NCBI GenBank assembly: GCA_047602645.1
Contig: JASGGU010000002.1
Coordinates: 1-64,000 of the forward strand
Source: JAEYFP01 sp047602645
Lineage (GTDB): Bacteria > Bacillota > Clostridia > Lachnospirales > Lachnospiraceae
Direction of reading: 5' to 3'
DNA length: 64,000 nt
Positions 15,690 to 23,692 of this stretch are shown here, one piece after another. Each line of letters starts with the position of its first letter. The stretch's first letter is position 1. The notes under the pieces are model-generated. The model had not been told where the DNA came from. It made no database searches and saw nothing but the letters and a program-made list of their open reading frames with translations. Made by a program: the position numbers and the translations under genes.

Positions 15690-16115
15690 ATGATTGATTC
15701 CGCGGGCTATCACAGAACAAAAATGAAAAGAGAAAATGTCCTCAGGAGTCTGAAGGAGCGAGGGTTTCGGATTACTAAACAAAGGCGGATGCTGCTGGAT
15801 ATTATATTGGAAGACGAATGCTCCTGCTGCAAGGAGATTTTCTATCAGGCCTCAAAAAGGAACCAGAATATAGGTGCGGCAACTGTCTATCGGATGATTA
15901 ATATTCTGGAGGAGATCGGCGCGATCAGCAGAAGGAATATGTACCGGATTGCCTGCGGGGAGGTTCAGAACCCCGATACTGCCTGCAGGATTGAATTAGA
16001 TGACAAAACTGTCATAGAACTTTCTCAAAAGAAGTGGAACGAGGTTATAAAAAGCGGACTGCGTGCTTGCGGATACATAGAAAATCAGGAAATTATTGAT
16101 AAATTTTATCAATAA
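15690..16115 (+). CDS. Fur-family transcriptional regulator lacking the usual metal site
   Basis: This 141-residue protein has the N-terminal Fur winged helix (about 12-88): RGFRITKQRRMLLDIIL, then a recognition helix in GAATVYRMINILEEIGAI. The C-terminal half is short and divergent and lacks the HHHxH and CxxC metal-binding motifs of Fur, Zur and PerR. Cysteines at 44, 46, 47, 89, 99 and 127 could respond to metal or redox. AAAAGGTG lies before the ATG. It stands just upstream of a metal-ATPase operon and may regulate it. Confidence 0.85.
   Translation: MIDSAGYHRTKMKRENVLRSLKERGFRITKQRRMLLDIILEDECSCCKEIFYQASKRNQNIGAATVYRMINILEEIGAISRRNMYRIACGEVQNPDTACRIELDDKTVIELSQKKWNEVIKSGLRACGYIENQEIIDKFYQ
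16095..16113 (+). promoter_or_regulatory. Fur-box-like inverted repeat before the metal-ATPase operon
   Basis: ATTGATAA (16095-16102) and TTATCAAT (16106-16113) are perfect inverted arms around ATT. This resembles the TGATAAT/ATTATCA core of Fur and PerR boxes. It covers the last codons of the Fur-like gene, 38 bases upstream of the -10 box of the next operon. Confidence 0.4.
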
Positions 16116-16150
16116 GGGAAAAGCGTCTGGAAATAAACGGTTTTCAAGGC

Positions 16151-16156
16151 TATAAT
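16151..16156 (+). promoter_or_regulatory. -10 box of the metal-ATPase operon
   Basis: A perfect TATAAT lies 37 bases before the small membrane-protein gene. The -35 at the right distance (TGGAAA, 16128-16133) is weak, which fits a promoter needing a regulator. Confidence 0.5.
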
Positions 16157-16192
16157 AAAACAATAACCCTTAGCTGGAAGGAGAATTCACGA

Positions 16193-16273
16193 ATGAAAAA
16201 TCATAAATTCTGGGCATGGGCGATGGTGGTTTGCTTTTTTATGACCGTTTATACCGGGTACAAGCACAATTGA
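16193..16273 (+). CDS. 26-residue single-span membrane peptide
   Basis: This short ORF encodes a 26-residue peptide beginning MKNHKFWAW, with a hydrophobic core (about 7-20) and basic ends (YKHN at the C-terminus), so one membrane span. A strong GGAAGGAG at 16176-16183 lies nine bases before the ATG, and it is the first gene after the operon promoter. Similar tiny peptides occur beside DUF6110-type proteins and metal ATPases in gut Firmicutes as far as I recall. It may modulate the ATPase, an inference. The ribosome-binding site and membrane pattern make it a likely real gene. Confidence 0.7.
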   Translation: MKNHKFWAWAMVVCFFMTVYTGYKHN

Positions 16274-16301
16274 AAAGAGAAGGGAAAGGGAGGTACATAG
16301 G

Positions 16302-16583
16302 ATGTTGGATTGTTTAAAAAATGTTGATTTAAAGAAAACAGGGATTTTTGCTGCCGGAGTGTTGTTTGGGACGGCCGGAATTAAAATATTATCGGGTAAG
16401 GATGCAAAAAAGGTATATACAAGCTGTACTGCAGCGGTATTAAGAGCCAAGGAATGTGTGATGAAGACCGCGACGACGCTTCAGGAAAATGCGGAGGATA
16501 TTTACGCAGAAGCACAGCAAATCAATGATGACAGGGCTTCAAAGGAAGCTGTGGTGGATGAAGGAGCCGAAGGTGCACTGTGA
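16302..16583 (+). CDS. DUF6110-type small membrane-associated protein
   Basis: This 93-residue protein has one hydrophobic segment (about 12-30, GIFAAGVLFGTAGIKIL) and a charged helical tail ending in acidic residues. It resembles the DUF6110 family, commonly encoded directly before P1B ATPases in Clostridia; its biochemical role is unknown to me. GGGAAAGGGAGG lies 6-8 bases before the ATG. Its stop overlaps the ATPase start by four bases (GTGA), so the two proteins are made together. Confidence 0.8.
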   Translation: MLDCLKNVDLKKTGIFAAGVLFGTAGIKILSGKDAKKVYTSCTAAVLRAKECVMKTATTLQENAEDIYAEAQQINDDRASKEAVVDEGAEGAL

Positions 16584-18655
16584 GATTTATCATAAAGCAT
16601 GAAATCAGAGGGCGGATGCGTATCCATGTGCTTCAAAACAGGATGACCTGTCGTGAAGCAGACACGCTTTATTATTATTTGAGCAGAAATAAGTATGTTA
16701 CGTCGGTAAAGGTCTATGAACGGTCGCAGGATGCGGCCATTTGTTACATTGGAGACAGGGAAGAGCTGATTTGTCTGCTGAAGACGTTTTCCTATCAGAA
16801 AGCGGACGTACCATCCGTATTTCTTCAAAATTCGGGGCGTGAATTGAATTCCCACTATTGGGAGAAGTTGGTAAGCAAGGTGCTGCTGAGGGCGGTCAAC
16901 AAGTTGTTTGTCCCCTGTCCGGTCAGGGCCTGTATTACGACGTTCAGATCAATAAAATATGTTTGGCACGGACTCGCCGCGCTGGCAAAGGGCAAACTGG
17001 AAGTACCGGTACTTGATGCGACAGCGATCGGTGTTTCTGTTTTTAGAAACGATTATAATACGGCTGCCTCCATCATGTTTTTGCTGGGCATCGGAGAACT
17101 GCTGGAGGAATGGACTCATAAAAAATCAGTGGATGACCTTGCGAGAAGCATGTCGTTGAATATCGACAGGGTATGGGTTAATTGCGGGGGACGAGAGGTG
17201 CTGGTTTCCGCTTCCGAGGTAAAGGAAGGCGACGAGGTGATCGTCCATATGGGGAATATCATTCCTTTTGACGGAACTGTAGTTGCGGGAGAGGCTACGG
17301 TTAATCAGGCTTCTTTGACGGGAGAGTCTCTGCCCGTGCAAAAAAGCTCGGGGGGCTATGTCTATGCGGGAACCGTAATAGAAGAAGGTGATTTAACCCT
17401 GTGTGTGCAAGCTGTCGGCGGCAGCGGCAGATTTGAAAAGATTGTGAAAATGATCGAAGAGTCCGAAAAATTAAAATCTTCTCTGGAATCAAAAGCAGAG
17501 CATCTTGCAGACAGACTTGTACCGTATACTCTGTTTGGTACGGTTTTGACTTATCTGCTGACAGGAAATACAACAAAGGCACTTTCTGTTTTAATGGTGG
17601 ATTTTTCCTGCGCATTAAAACTCGCAATGCCGATTTCTGTTTTATCCGCAATCAGGGAAGCAAGTCTTTATAACATCACCGTAAAGGGCGGCAAGTATCT
17701 GGAAGCGGTGGCTGCGGCGGATACGGTTGTGTTTGATAAAACAGGCACGCTTACAAGAGCGCATCCGACAGTGGCGGAGGTTCTGTCCTTCAATGGAGAG
17801 GAACCGGATGAGCTGCTGCGCATTGCCGCATGTATGGAAGAGCATTTTCCGCATTCGATGGCAAAGGCGGTTGTGGAGGCGGCAAAAAATAAAAATCTGA
17901 TTCATGAAGAGAAGCATTCGAAGGTGGAATACATCGTTGCCCACGGGATTTCCACAGTAATAGAAGGGAAGCGGGCGGTGATCGGAAGCCATCACTTTGT
18001 ATTTGAGGATGAGAAGTGTACGGTTCCGCCACAGATGACAGATCGGTTTCGGGAGCTGCCGACGGAGTATACACATCTCTATCTGGCGATAGAAGGGGTT
18101 CTTGCGGCGGTGATCTGTATTGAAGATCCGCTGAGAGAGGAAGCTGCCGCGGTGATTAATTCCCTGAAAAGAGCCGGTATTCAGAAGGTGGTAATGATGA
18201 CCGGAGACAGTGAGCGCACGGCGTGTGCCATTGCCGCAAAAATAGGCGTGGATGAATATTATTCGGAGGTACTGCCCGAGGATAAGGCAAATTATATAGA
18301 AAAAGAAAAGGCGCTGGGCAGAAAGGTCATTATGGTGGGCGACGGTATTAATGATTCGCCGGCATTATCGGCGGCGGACGCAGGAATTGCCATCAGTGAC
18401 GGCGCTGAAATTGCCAGAGAAATTGCGGATATCACAATCGGAGCTGACAGTCTGTATGAAATTGTCACCCTGAAGGCTGTCAGCAATGGACTGGTAAAAA
18501 GGATTGACAGAAACTACCGCAGCATTGTCGGATTTAACAGCGCACTGCTCTTGCTTGGTATCGGCGGAGTCATACAGCCGACGACCTCCGCGCTGCTGCA
18601 TAACACCTCTACACTTACCATAAGTCTGAAGAGCATGCAGAATCTGCTGTCATAG
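16580..18655 (+). CDS. P1B-type metal-transporting ATPase
   Basis: This 691-residue membrane pump moves a transition-metal ion across the membrane with ATP. Visible motifs are TGES in the actuator domain (about 246), phosphorylation site D386 in DKTGTLT, HP in the nucleotide domain (HFPHSMA), and GDGINDSPA (about 586). The N-terminal 75 residues form a domain without the CxxC of metal-binding domains. In the membrane metal site, the usual CPC is replaced by FSCALKLAMP (about 342-351), like some manganese/iron/zinc-linked pumps. It starts with GTG. Export is likely; the metal is undecided. Confidence 0.92.
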   Translation: MRFIIKHEIRGRMRIHVLQNRMTCREADTLYYYLSRNKYVTSVKVYERSQDAAICYIGDREELICLLKTFSYQKADVPSVFLQNSGRELNSHYWEKLVSKVLLRAVNKLFVPCPVRACITTFRSIKYVWHGLAALAKGKLEVPVLDATAIGVSVFRNDYNTAASIMFLLGIGELLEEWTHKKSVDDLARSMSLNIDRVWVNCGGREVLVSASEVKEGDEVIVHMGNIIPFDGTVVAGEATVNQASLTGESLPVQKSSGGYVYAGTVIEEGDLTLCVQAVGGSGRFEKIVKMIEESEKLKSSLESKAEHLADRLVPYTLFGTVLTYLLTGNTTKALSVLMVDFSCALKLAMPISVLSAIREASLYNITVKGGKYLEAVAAADTVVFDKTGTLTRAHPTVAEVLSFNGEEPDELLRIAACMEEHFPHSMAKAVVEAAKNKNLIHEEKHSKVEYIVAHGISTVIEGKRAVIGSHHFVFEDEKCTVPPQMTDRFRELPTEYTHLYLAIEGVLAAVICIEDPLREEAAAVINSLKRAGIQKVVMMTGDSERTACAIAAKIGVDEYYSEVLPEDKANYIEKEKALGRKVIMVGDGINDSPALSAADAGIAISDGAEIAREIADITIGADSLYEIVTLKAVSNGLVKRIDRNYRSIVGFNSALLLLGIGGVIQPTTSALLHNTSTLTISLKSMQNLLS

Positions 18656-18690
18656 GGCCGCTTTGTCTGCCCCATTCGTTTTGTTTTTAG

Positions 18691-18720
18691 GAAAGCCCTT
18701 GTTGCAGAAGGGTTTTTCTT
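18691..18720 (+). terminator. Terminator of the metal-ATPase operon
   Basis: AAAGCCCTT and AAGGGTTTTT form a short GC-core stem (18696-18700 with 18708-18712, extended by A-U and G-U pairs) around a 7-base loop, followed by TTTTTCTT. The next promoter is nested within it. Confidence 0.65.
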
Positions 18721-18727
18721 GTATAAT
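18699..18727 (+). promoter_or_regulatory. Promoter at the head of the polysaccharide locus
   Basis: TTGTTG (18699-18704) and TATAAT (18722-18727) are 17 bases apart. The -35 lies in the loop and stem of the preceding terminator. The predicted start near 18734 excludes the ATG at 18726 and supports ATG 18765 for the first gene. Confidence 0.6.
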
Positions 18728-18764
18728 GAAGTTGATCAATGATCGACAGAGGGAAATGCAGGCA

Positions 18765-19496
18765 ATGAAAGAGTTATATCAACGGTTTCTTACGGCATAT
18801 GAAAACTACCGAGGCACGGGAAAGCTGCTTGTGCTTTTTCTTGTGTCCATTCTGGTGATTTATCTAACTGAGAAAAAGGATGAAAAGGGTAGGCGGAGGT
18901 TCCATCCGGCTGTCTTTTTGTTGTCAATTTGGTCGGGGATCGCCTATGCGGGAAGCAAAATAGCCGATTTTTTATTTTCATCGGCTGAAAATATAGATCG
19001 GAAAAAGAGAATTTCCCCGGCGGGGATTCTTGCACTTTTACTGTGTATTTTTACGCTTTGCTTAAGCGGGACAAAAGTACTAAGCAGAAATTATTTTCAA
19101 AAAGCTGAAAATACAATGCATATCAGGACAGAATATATACAGGTGATGGATGCAATTCTTGCCGATGACGAGTATCCGAAGGTTGTTGCGCCGCCGGGCT
19201 TTGCACCGTATTTAAAGATGTACAGCGCCCGCTTTGAAACGCTTTATGACTATCCGAAAAATGGTGATGTTTCGCAGCTTTCGGCGGATGCAAGAGCAGT
19301 CTATGAGCAGCTGTCCGGCTCGGTGCCGAACATGAAAACCGTGGCGGAGGCTGCTAAGGAAAACGGTTGCCGGTATGTCATCCTGAGTTCTGAAAAATAT
19401 TATCCGGAATTTCCAATTACCTCTTTTGGCTTTCAGTTGGCAGATACAGTCGGTGAATGGGAAATCTATAAAGAAACGGAAGGAAACGGTATATGA
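18765..19496 (+). CDS. Membrane protein with extracytoplasmic C-terminal domain
   Basis: I do not recognise a named family. This 243-residue protein has two hydrophobic spans (about 16-33 and 82-100) and a soluble extracytoplasmic tail (about 105-240). The tail (CRYVILSSEKYY... and a final EWEIYK) resembles the C-terminal tail of the protein at 21879-22745, and such tails cap GT-C-like membrane glycosyltransferases. It may be a detached C-terminal half of such an enzyme. GAGGG lies 11-12 bases before ATG 18765. The stop overlaps the next start by four bases. Confidence 0.6.
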   Translation: MKELYQRFLTAYENYRGTGKLLVLFLVSILVIYLTEKKDEKGRRRFHPAVFLLSIWSGIAYAGSKIADFLFSSAENIDRKKRISPAGILALLLCIFTLCLSGTKVLSRNYFQKAENTMHIRTEYIQVMDAILADDEYPKVVAPPGFAPYLKMYSARFETLYDYPKNGDVSQLSADARAVYEQLSGSVPNMKTVAEAAKENGCRYVILSSEKYYPEFPITSFGFQLADTVGEWEIYKETEGNGI

Positions 19497-20785
19497 TGCT
19501 GTGGATAAAGCTTCTGCTGTTCGTTTTCCTTTTTTTCCTCACAAGCTGCTTTACGGGTTTTTTGCTCGTTCGCATCGGGAGACTTGAGGAAAAGAGCGGA
19601 TTTTTACTGCTTGTGAGCGGCGGTATTTGTAATATCGGTGTATTTGCGGTGCTGAGTGCCGCATCCGCTTTGGCGGGTGCGTCCCTGTTCATACCCGGTA
19701 TACTTTGGGCGGCTCTGCTTGGCGCAGCTGTTCTCTATGTGCTGCTGCGGTATCGCACTGATTTTTTTGCCTATGGAAAAGAAGTTTGCATGAACTGCAT
19801 GCGGCGTCTGAAGGAAGAAAACGGAGAGCTGTTCTGGCTGCTGCTGATTGCTGTTTTTCTGTTGATCGGTATCCAATTGTTCAGTACGGCCCTTTACAGC
19901 TATCATCAGCCGAATGCGACAAGACAGCTGAAGGAGGCGACGGCCGCTTATGAAACGGGCGTGATTAGGGCCGGTTCCCCGATGATGATGCTGTGGGCAT
20001 GGGCGGCACTGCTTTTGGGAGAACATCCTCTGACAGTTGTGTTTTCTATGTCTCAGTTTGTGACGCTGCCGCTTTATTATATGGGCTATGCGCTTCTGGC
20101 GGGGAAGCTTTGCCAGAAAGACAGATACAGAAGCCTTCTGACCGTGCTGTTTTTGTGTATTCTGCATCTATTTGGCTATCAGTCGGGTTATGCACTCAAT
20201 ATAACGCTGCTGTTCAGCTATTTTTCCGGAGAGGTTTTTGTACTGCAAGGCTGTTTACCGTTTTTGGCGTGGCTCACGCTGACTGTGCTGGAGAAAAAGC
20301 CTGACGCGGAAATGACGGAGGACTGGGCTGGTGAAGAGGACTGGGAGGAAGAGGATATGAAAAAGCACAAAATAATCAATGCAAGAAATTTAGGACTTGC
20401 GCTGCTCCTGTTTGCGGTGCTTATCGGGGGTGCAATTTATATTTTAAATAATAAAATCAACAGCCTGCATGAAGCGACACAGAATCTGCAGCTTTCGATG
20501 GATGAGAAATGCAGCCTGTATGAGTTTAAGCCGGAAAACAGTGATGCAGCCGAAGGATATCTGATCAGACAAAGTGACGGAACGCTCGTTATGATCGGCG
20601 GCGGTTCTGCGGAAAATGGTGCCCTGCTGTACGAGTTTTTGACAAAATATGGTGCACAGCTTGATAAATGGTATTTGTACGGCGATACAAAGGCTGAACA
20701 GGGCGCTTATGAATACTGTGTCGGGGAAAAGGGAATGCAGGTGGACAGGACCTATTATTTGACGGGAATTGAAGAGGTAGACTAA
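19493..20785 (+). CDS. Multi-span membrane protein with degenerate MBL-like C-terminus
   Basis: This 430-residue protein has about seven or eight membrane spans in residues 1-265, an acidic linker (about 270-290, EEDWEEEDM), another span (about 300-318) and a soluble tail (about 330-430). The membrane half resembles DUF6077/GT-C-type proteins such as the next gene product. The tail segment DGTLVMIGGGSAENG looks like the opening of a metallo-beta-lactamase fold, but the HxHxDH metal motif that should follow is absent. Both similarities are weak. It could be a fusion of two reading units; the acidic linker and MKKHKI restart support that. Confidence 0.55.
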   Translation: MMLWIKLLLFVFLFFLTSCFTGFLLVRIGRLEEKSGFLLLVSGGICNIGVFAVLSAASALAGASLFIPGILWAALLGAAVLYVLLRYRTDFFAYGKEVCMNCMRRLKEENGELFWLLLIAVFLLIGIQLFSTALYSYHQPNATRQLKEATAAYETGVIRAGSPMMMLWAWAALLLGEHPLTVVFSMSQFVTLPLYYMGYALLAGKLCQKDRYRSLLTVLFLCILHLFGYQSGYALNITLLFSYFSGEVFVLQGCLPFLAWLTLTVLEKKPDAEMTEDWAGEEDWEEEDMKKHKIINARNLGLALLLFAVLIGGAIYILNNKINSLHEATQNLQLSMDEKCSLYEFKPENSDAAEGYLIRQSDGTLVMIGGGSAENGALLYEFLTKYGAQLDKWYLYGDTKAEQGAYEYCVGEKGMQVDRTYYLTGIEEVD

Positions 20786-21852
20786 TGCTGCAGGTGTTGG
20801 GAGAGATCGGATGTGTGATCGCCAATTTCATAATTTATCTGGCATTCGGCACGCTTGTAACGCGCAGGAAAAAACAGGACTGGCCTTTGGGCTTAAGCAT
20901 CCTGATCGGTTTTTTCCTCTATTACAGCCTGTTCTTTTTTTTCTGTGTGCCGATCATGGCGAGGTTTCGGCCGTTATCAATGCTGACAAGGCTTTGGGTG
21001 CCGGCTGTGGGGATCATCGTGCTGATCTCCTGCGTATTGAACGGAAGGGCGTGGTATGAGAAACTGAAGCAGACAGCCGCAAGGATCAAGGCACATCCGG
21101 TCATTTTTGTGCTGCTGCTTTTGATCATTATTCCGCAGATTATGATCGTGACGCGCTCCTATAATTTCACGCTCGATGCTGCTTACTATGTGGCAAATGT
21201 AGCGACTTCCGTTGAGACGGATATGATGAATGTTTACGATCCGTTTACAGGAGCATGGCTGGATCACTATGAAATGAGGTATTTCTTTGCTACCTATTCC
21301 ATGAACGACGCTGTTGTCTGCCAGCTTACGGGCATACCGGCACTGATCCAGACAAAGACGATTATGGCGGCGGTCATCATTCTTTTGACGAACCTGCTTT
21401 ACTATCTGATCGCAAAACAATTATTTGGGCAAAACGAAAAAGCGGTCGTACTGATGCTCGGCCTGATGTTTCTTATTAATCTGACTTTTGTGACGATTTA
21501 CACGTCTTCTCTGTTTTTAATGACGCGAACCTATGAGGGGAAGGCGATTGTCGGCAACCTGTCCCTGCTGGCGATTTTCTATTTATATATGCTTCTGCTG
21601 AAGGAGGAGCACATACCGCGCATCTGGCTGATGATATTTCTCATCTGCTTTGGTTCCATGACGATTTCTTCATCCGCCAATATGCTGCTGCCGGCAGAGC
21701 TGTCGGTTTTGTTCTTACCGCTGATATGGATTAAAAAGGATTTCAAAATTCTTCCGAGGTATATCGCCTGTATGCTGCCGGGACTTGTGATGGCGGTGAC
21801 CTACGTCGCTTATGTCAAGGGATATTTTGTACTGTATACGTATCCCCGCTAA
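20785..21852 (+). CDS. DUF6077-like membrane protein, N-terminal-half type
   Basis: This 355-residue protein is almost all membrane helices (about nine). A loop after the third span, SYNFTLDAAYYVANVATSVETD, carries acidic residues in the place where GT-C glycosyltransferases keep their catalytic aspartate. That makes a lipid-linked sugar transferase role plausible. It lacks the soluble C-terminal domain usual for such enzymes; the next gene encodes something fitting that part. Start overlaps the previous stop (TAATG). Confidence 0.6.
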   Translation: MLQVLGEIGCVIANFIIYLAFGTLVTRRKKQDWPLGLSILIGFFLYYSLFFFFCVPIMARFRPLSMLTRLWVPAVGIIVLISCVLNGRAWYEKLKQTAARIKAHPVIFVLLLLIIIPQIMIVTRSYNFTLDAAYYVANVATSVETDMMNVYDPFTGAWLDHYEMRYFFATYSMNDAVVCQLTGIPALIQTKTIMAAVIILLTNLLYYLIAKQLFGQNEKAVVLMLGLMFLINLTFVTIYTSSLFLMTRTYEGKAIVGNLSLLAIFYLYMLLLKEEHIPRIWLMIFLICFGSMTISSSANMLLPAELSVLFLPLIWIKKDFKILPRYIACMLPGLVMAVTYVAYVKGYFVLYTYPR

Positions 21853-21878
21853 GGAAGAGAGAAAAAAGGTGTAAACAA

Positions 21879-22745
21879 ATGCAGACATTGCGTGTATTTG
21901 AAAAGGGGTTTGGCTATTTGGAAGCATGCCTTGCCTATTATTCGGAAAATTGTGCTTATTTTATGCTGTATCTTGCAGCTCTTGTTTTTGTTGCTTTAAA
22001 AGGAACGAAACGGGAAAAGCAGATTTTTTTGCCGGGTGCCGTTCTTTTGCTGCTGACGGTATATAATCCGATTCTTCCCGTGCTGCTTGATCATATATTT
22101 GATGTCAACAGCGAGTATTACCGCTTTTTCTGGATTGCGCCTGTCATTGTTTTGGTACCGTATCTCTCAGCAAAATTGATTTTTATGAGCGGGGATAAAA
22201 AACAGGCGGCTGTCGTATCCGTGCTGATTGCCGCAATATTTTTTCTGTCAGGAAATTTTATATATAAAAATGGATATGTACCGGCAGCAAACAGCTATAA
22301 AATGCCGGATGAAATGATACAGATTTCCGAGTTGATCCACGAAGATGCCGCGGTTCAGTATCCCAAAGCGTTTTTAGAGTATGAATACAATATGCAGATG
22401 CGCCAATACGACCCCCAAATGCTTTTGACGATTGATCGAGAGGATTATCTTTATGCAGTCAGCAATCCCTATACGGAGGAAATGCTTCACGATGAGGAGC
22501 ACCCGCAATACCGTATTCTTGCGGCACTGATTCGCTATCAGTCCGTGGATGCAGACTCTTTTCTTGCAGCGCTTGATGCGACTGACACCGAATACATTGT
22601 CCTCTCTAAAAGTAATTTGATGGTTCCGTTTTTAGAAGCAGCCGGTTTGACTGCCGTTGACTACACAAATGACCATATTATTTTAAAATATGATTTAAAG
22701 GATCCGGCGGTTTTTGAGCTTGTTGATTATTCGGTCGTATACTAG
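21879..22745 (+). CDS. Membrane protein with extracytoplasmic domain, C-terminal-half type
   Basis: This 288-residue protein has four membrane spans (about 25-130) and a soluble tail (about 135-288). The segment YNPILPVLLDHIFDVNSEYY followed by RFFW looks like the last membrane part of DUF6077-type proteins, so this and the previous gene may be two halves of one enzyme. AAAAAAGGTG before the ATG shows it is translated separately. The tail resembles that of the first gene of the locus. Function is unproven. Confidence 0.6.
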   Translation: MQTLRVFEKGFGYLEACLAYYSENCAYFMLYLAALVFVALKGTKREKQIFLPGAVLLLLTVYNPILPVLLDHIFDVNSEYYRFFWIAPVIVLVPYLSAKLIFMSGDKKQAAVVSVLIAAIFFLSGNFIYKNGYVPAANSYKMPDEMIQISELIHEDAAVQYPKAFLEYEYNMQMRQYDPQMLLTIDREDYLYAVSNPYTEEMLHDEEHPQYRILAALIRYQSVDADSFLAALDATDTEYIVLSKSNLMVPFLEAAGLTAVDYTNDHIILKYDLKDPAVFELVDYSVVY

Positions 22746-22815
22746 AAGGATTGCCGTCCTGTGCCATCATTACGAAAAGACTGTCATTGATCAATATCAG
22801 GAGAGAGAATAAGAA

Positions 22816-23682
22816 ATGCTGCTGACAATTTTTACTCCCACTTATAATCGGGAATTACTTTTGAAAAGAGTATATGAAAGCCTCCTTAAACAGACCTGCA
22901 GGGATTTCTGCTGGTTGATTGTGGACGACGGCTCTACGGATCATACAAGGGAGTTTGTCGCGGCCTGGATTACGCAGGACAAGCTGCCGATCCGGTATGA
23001 GTATTGTGAAAACGGAGGGAAGATGCGCGCACATAACCGGGGTGTCCGGCTCTGTGAGACGGAGCTCTTTCTCTGCCTGGATTCGGATGATTACCTGACC
23101 GAAACAGCCGTGGAGGAAATCGGCGTATGCTGGGGAAATCAAAGAAGCGGAGATAAGCCCCCGGCCGGAATCGTCGCGCATAAGGGAAAAAGTGAGAGCG
23201 CGCTTTTGTCCGGCGTGGAATTTCCCGTAACGGGTAGTACAACGCTGTACGGCCTGTATTTAAAGGGCTTTCGAGGCGAAACAACACTCGTTTTCAGGAC
23301 AGAGCTTCTTAAAAAATTTCCGTTTCCCGAAATAGACGGAGAAAAGTATGTGCCGGAGGACTATATTTATGATAAAATAGACGCAGAATATGTGCTGCTG
23401 GTGCTGCCGAGGATCATTACTGTATGCGAAATTGTCTCTGAGGGATATACGGATTCTGTCAAACGCTTAAGGAGAGACAACAAAACCGCATGGTACCTCT
23501 ACTTTGAGCAGCGCGCGCGGATTACGCCGCTTTCCGTAAGAAAGCTGAAATATCTTGCTTACTATATCCTTTATGCAAAGAGATGCAAAAAGCCTGTTTT
23601 TAAAGGAACCGCCATGTCTCCGTTGCTTGTGCTCCTCGGATTTTTAGGTGCACCGCTGTTAAAGCTGACTGGCAGAGAATGA
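22816..23682 (+). CDS. Family 2 glycosyltransferase
   Basis: This 288-residue enzyme has a GT-A fold with LTIFTPTYNRELLLKRVYES at the N-terminus, the nucleotide site VDDGSTDHT and the metal motif LDSDDYLT. The C-terminus ends in a hydrophobic stretch that may associate with the membrane. It adds a sugar to the lipid-linked repeat unit; donor and linkage are unknown. CAGGAGAGAG supports the start, and the stop overlaps the next start region. Confidence 0.88.
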   Translation: MLLTIFTPTYNRELLLKRVYESLLKQTCRDFCWLIVDDGSTDHTREFVAAWITQDKLPIRYEYCENGGKMRAHNRGVRLCETELFLCLDSDDYLTETAVEEIGVCWGNQRSGDKPPAGIVAHKGKSESALLSGVEFPVTGSTTLYGLYLKGFRGETTLVFRTELLKKFPFPEIDGEKYVPEDYIYDKIDAEYVLLVLPRIITVCEIVSEGYTDSVKRLRRDNKTAWYLYFEQRARITPLSVRKLKYLAYYILYAKRCKKPVFKGTAMSPLLVLLGFLGAPLLKLTGRE

Positions 23683-23692
23683 GGTGTGATTG

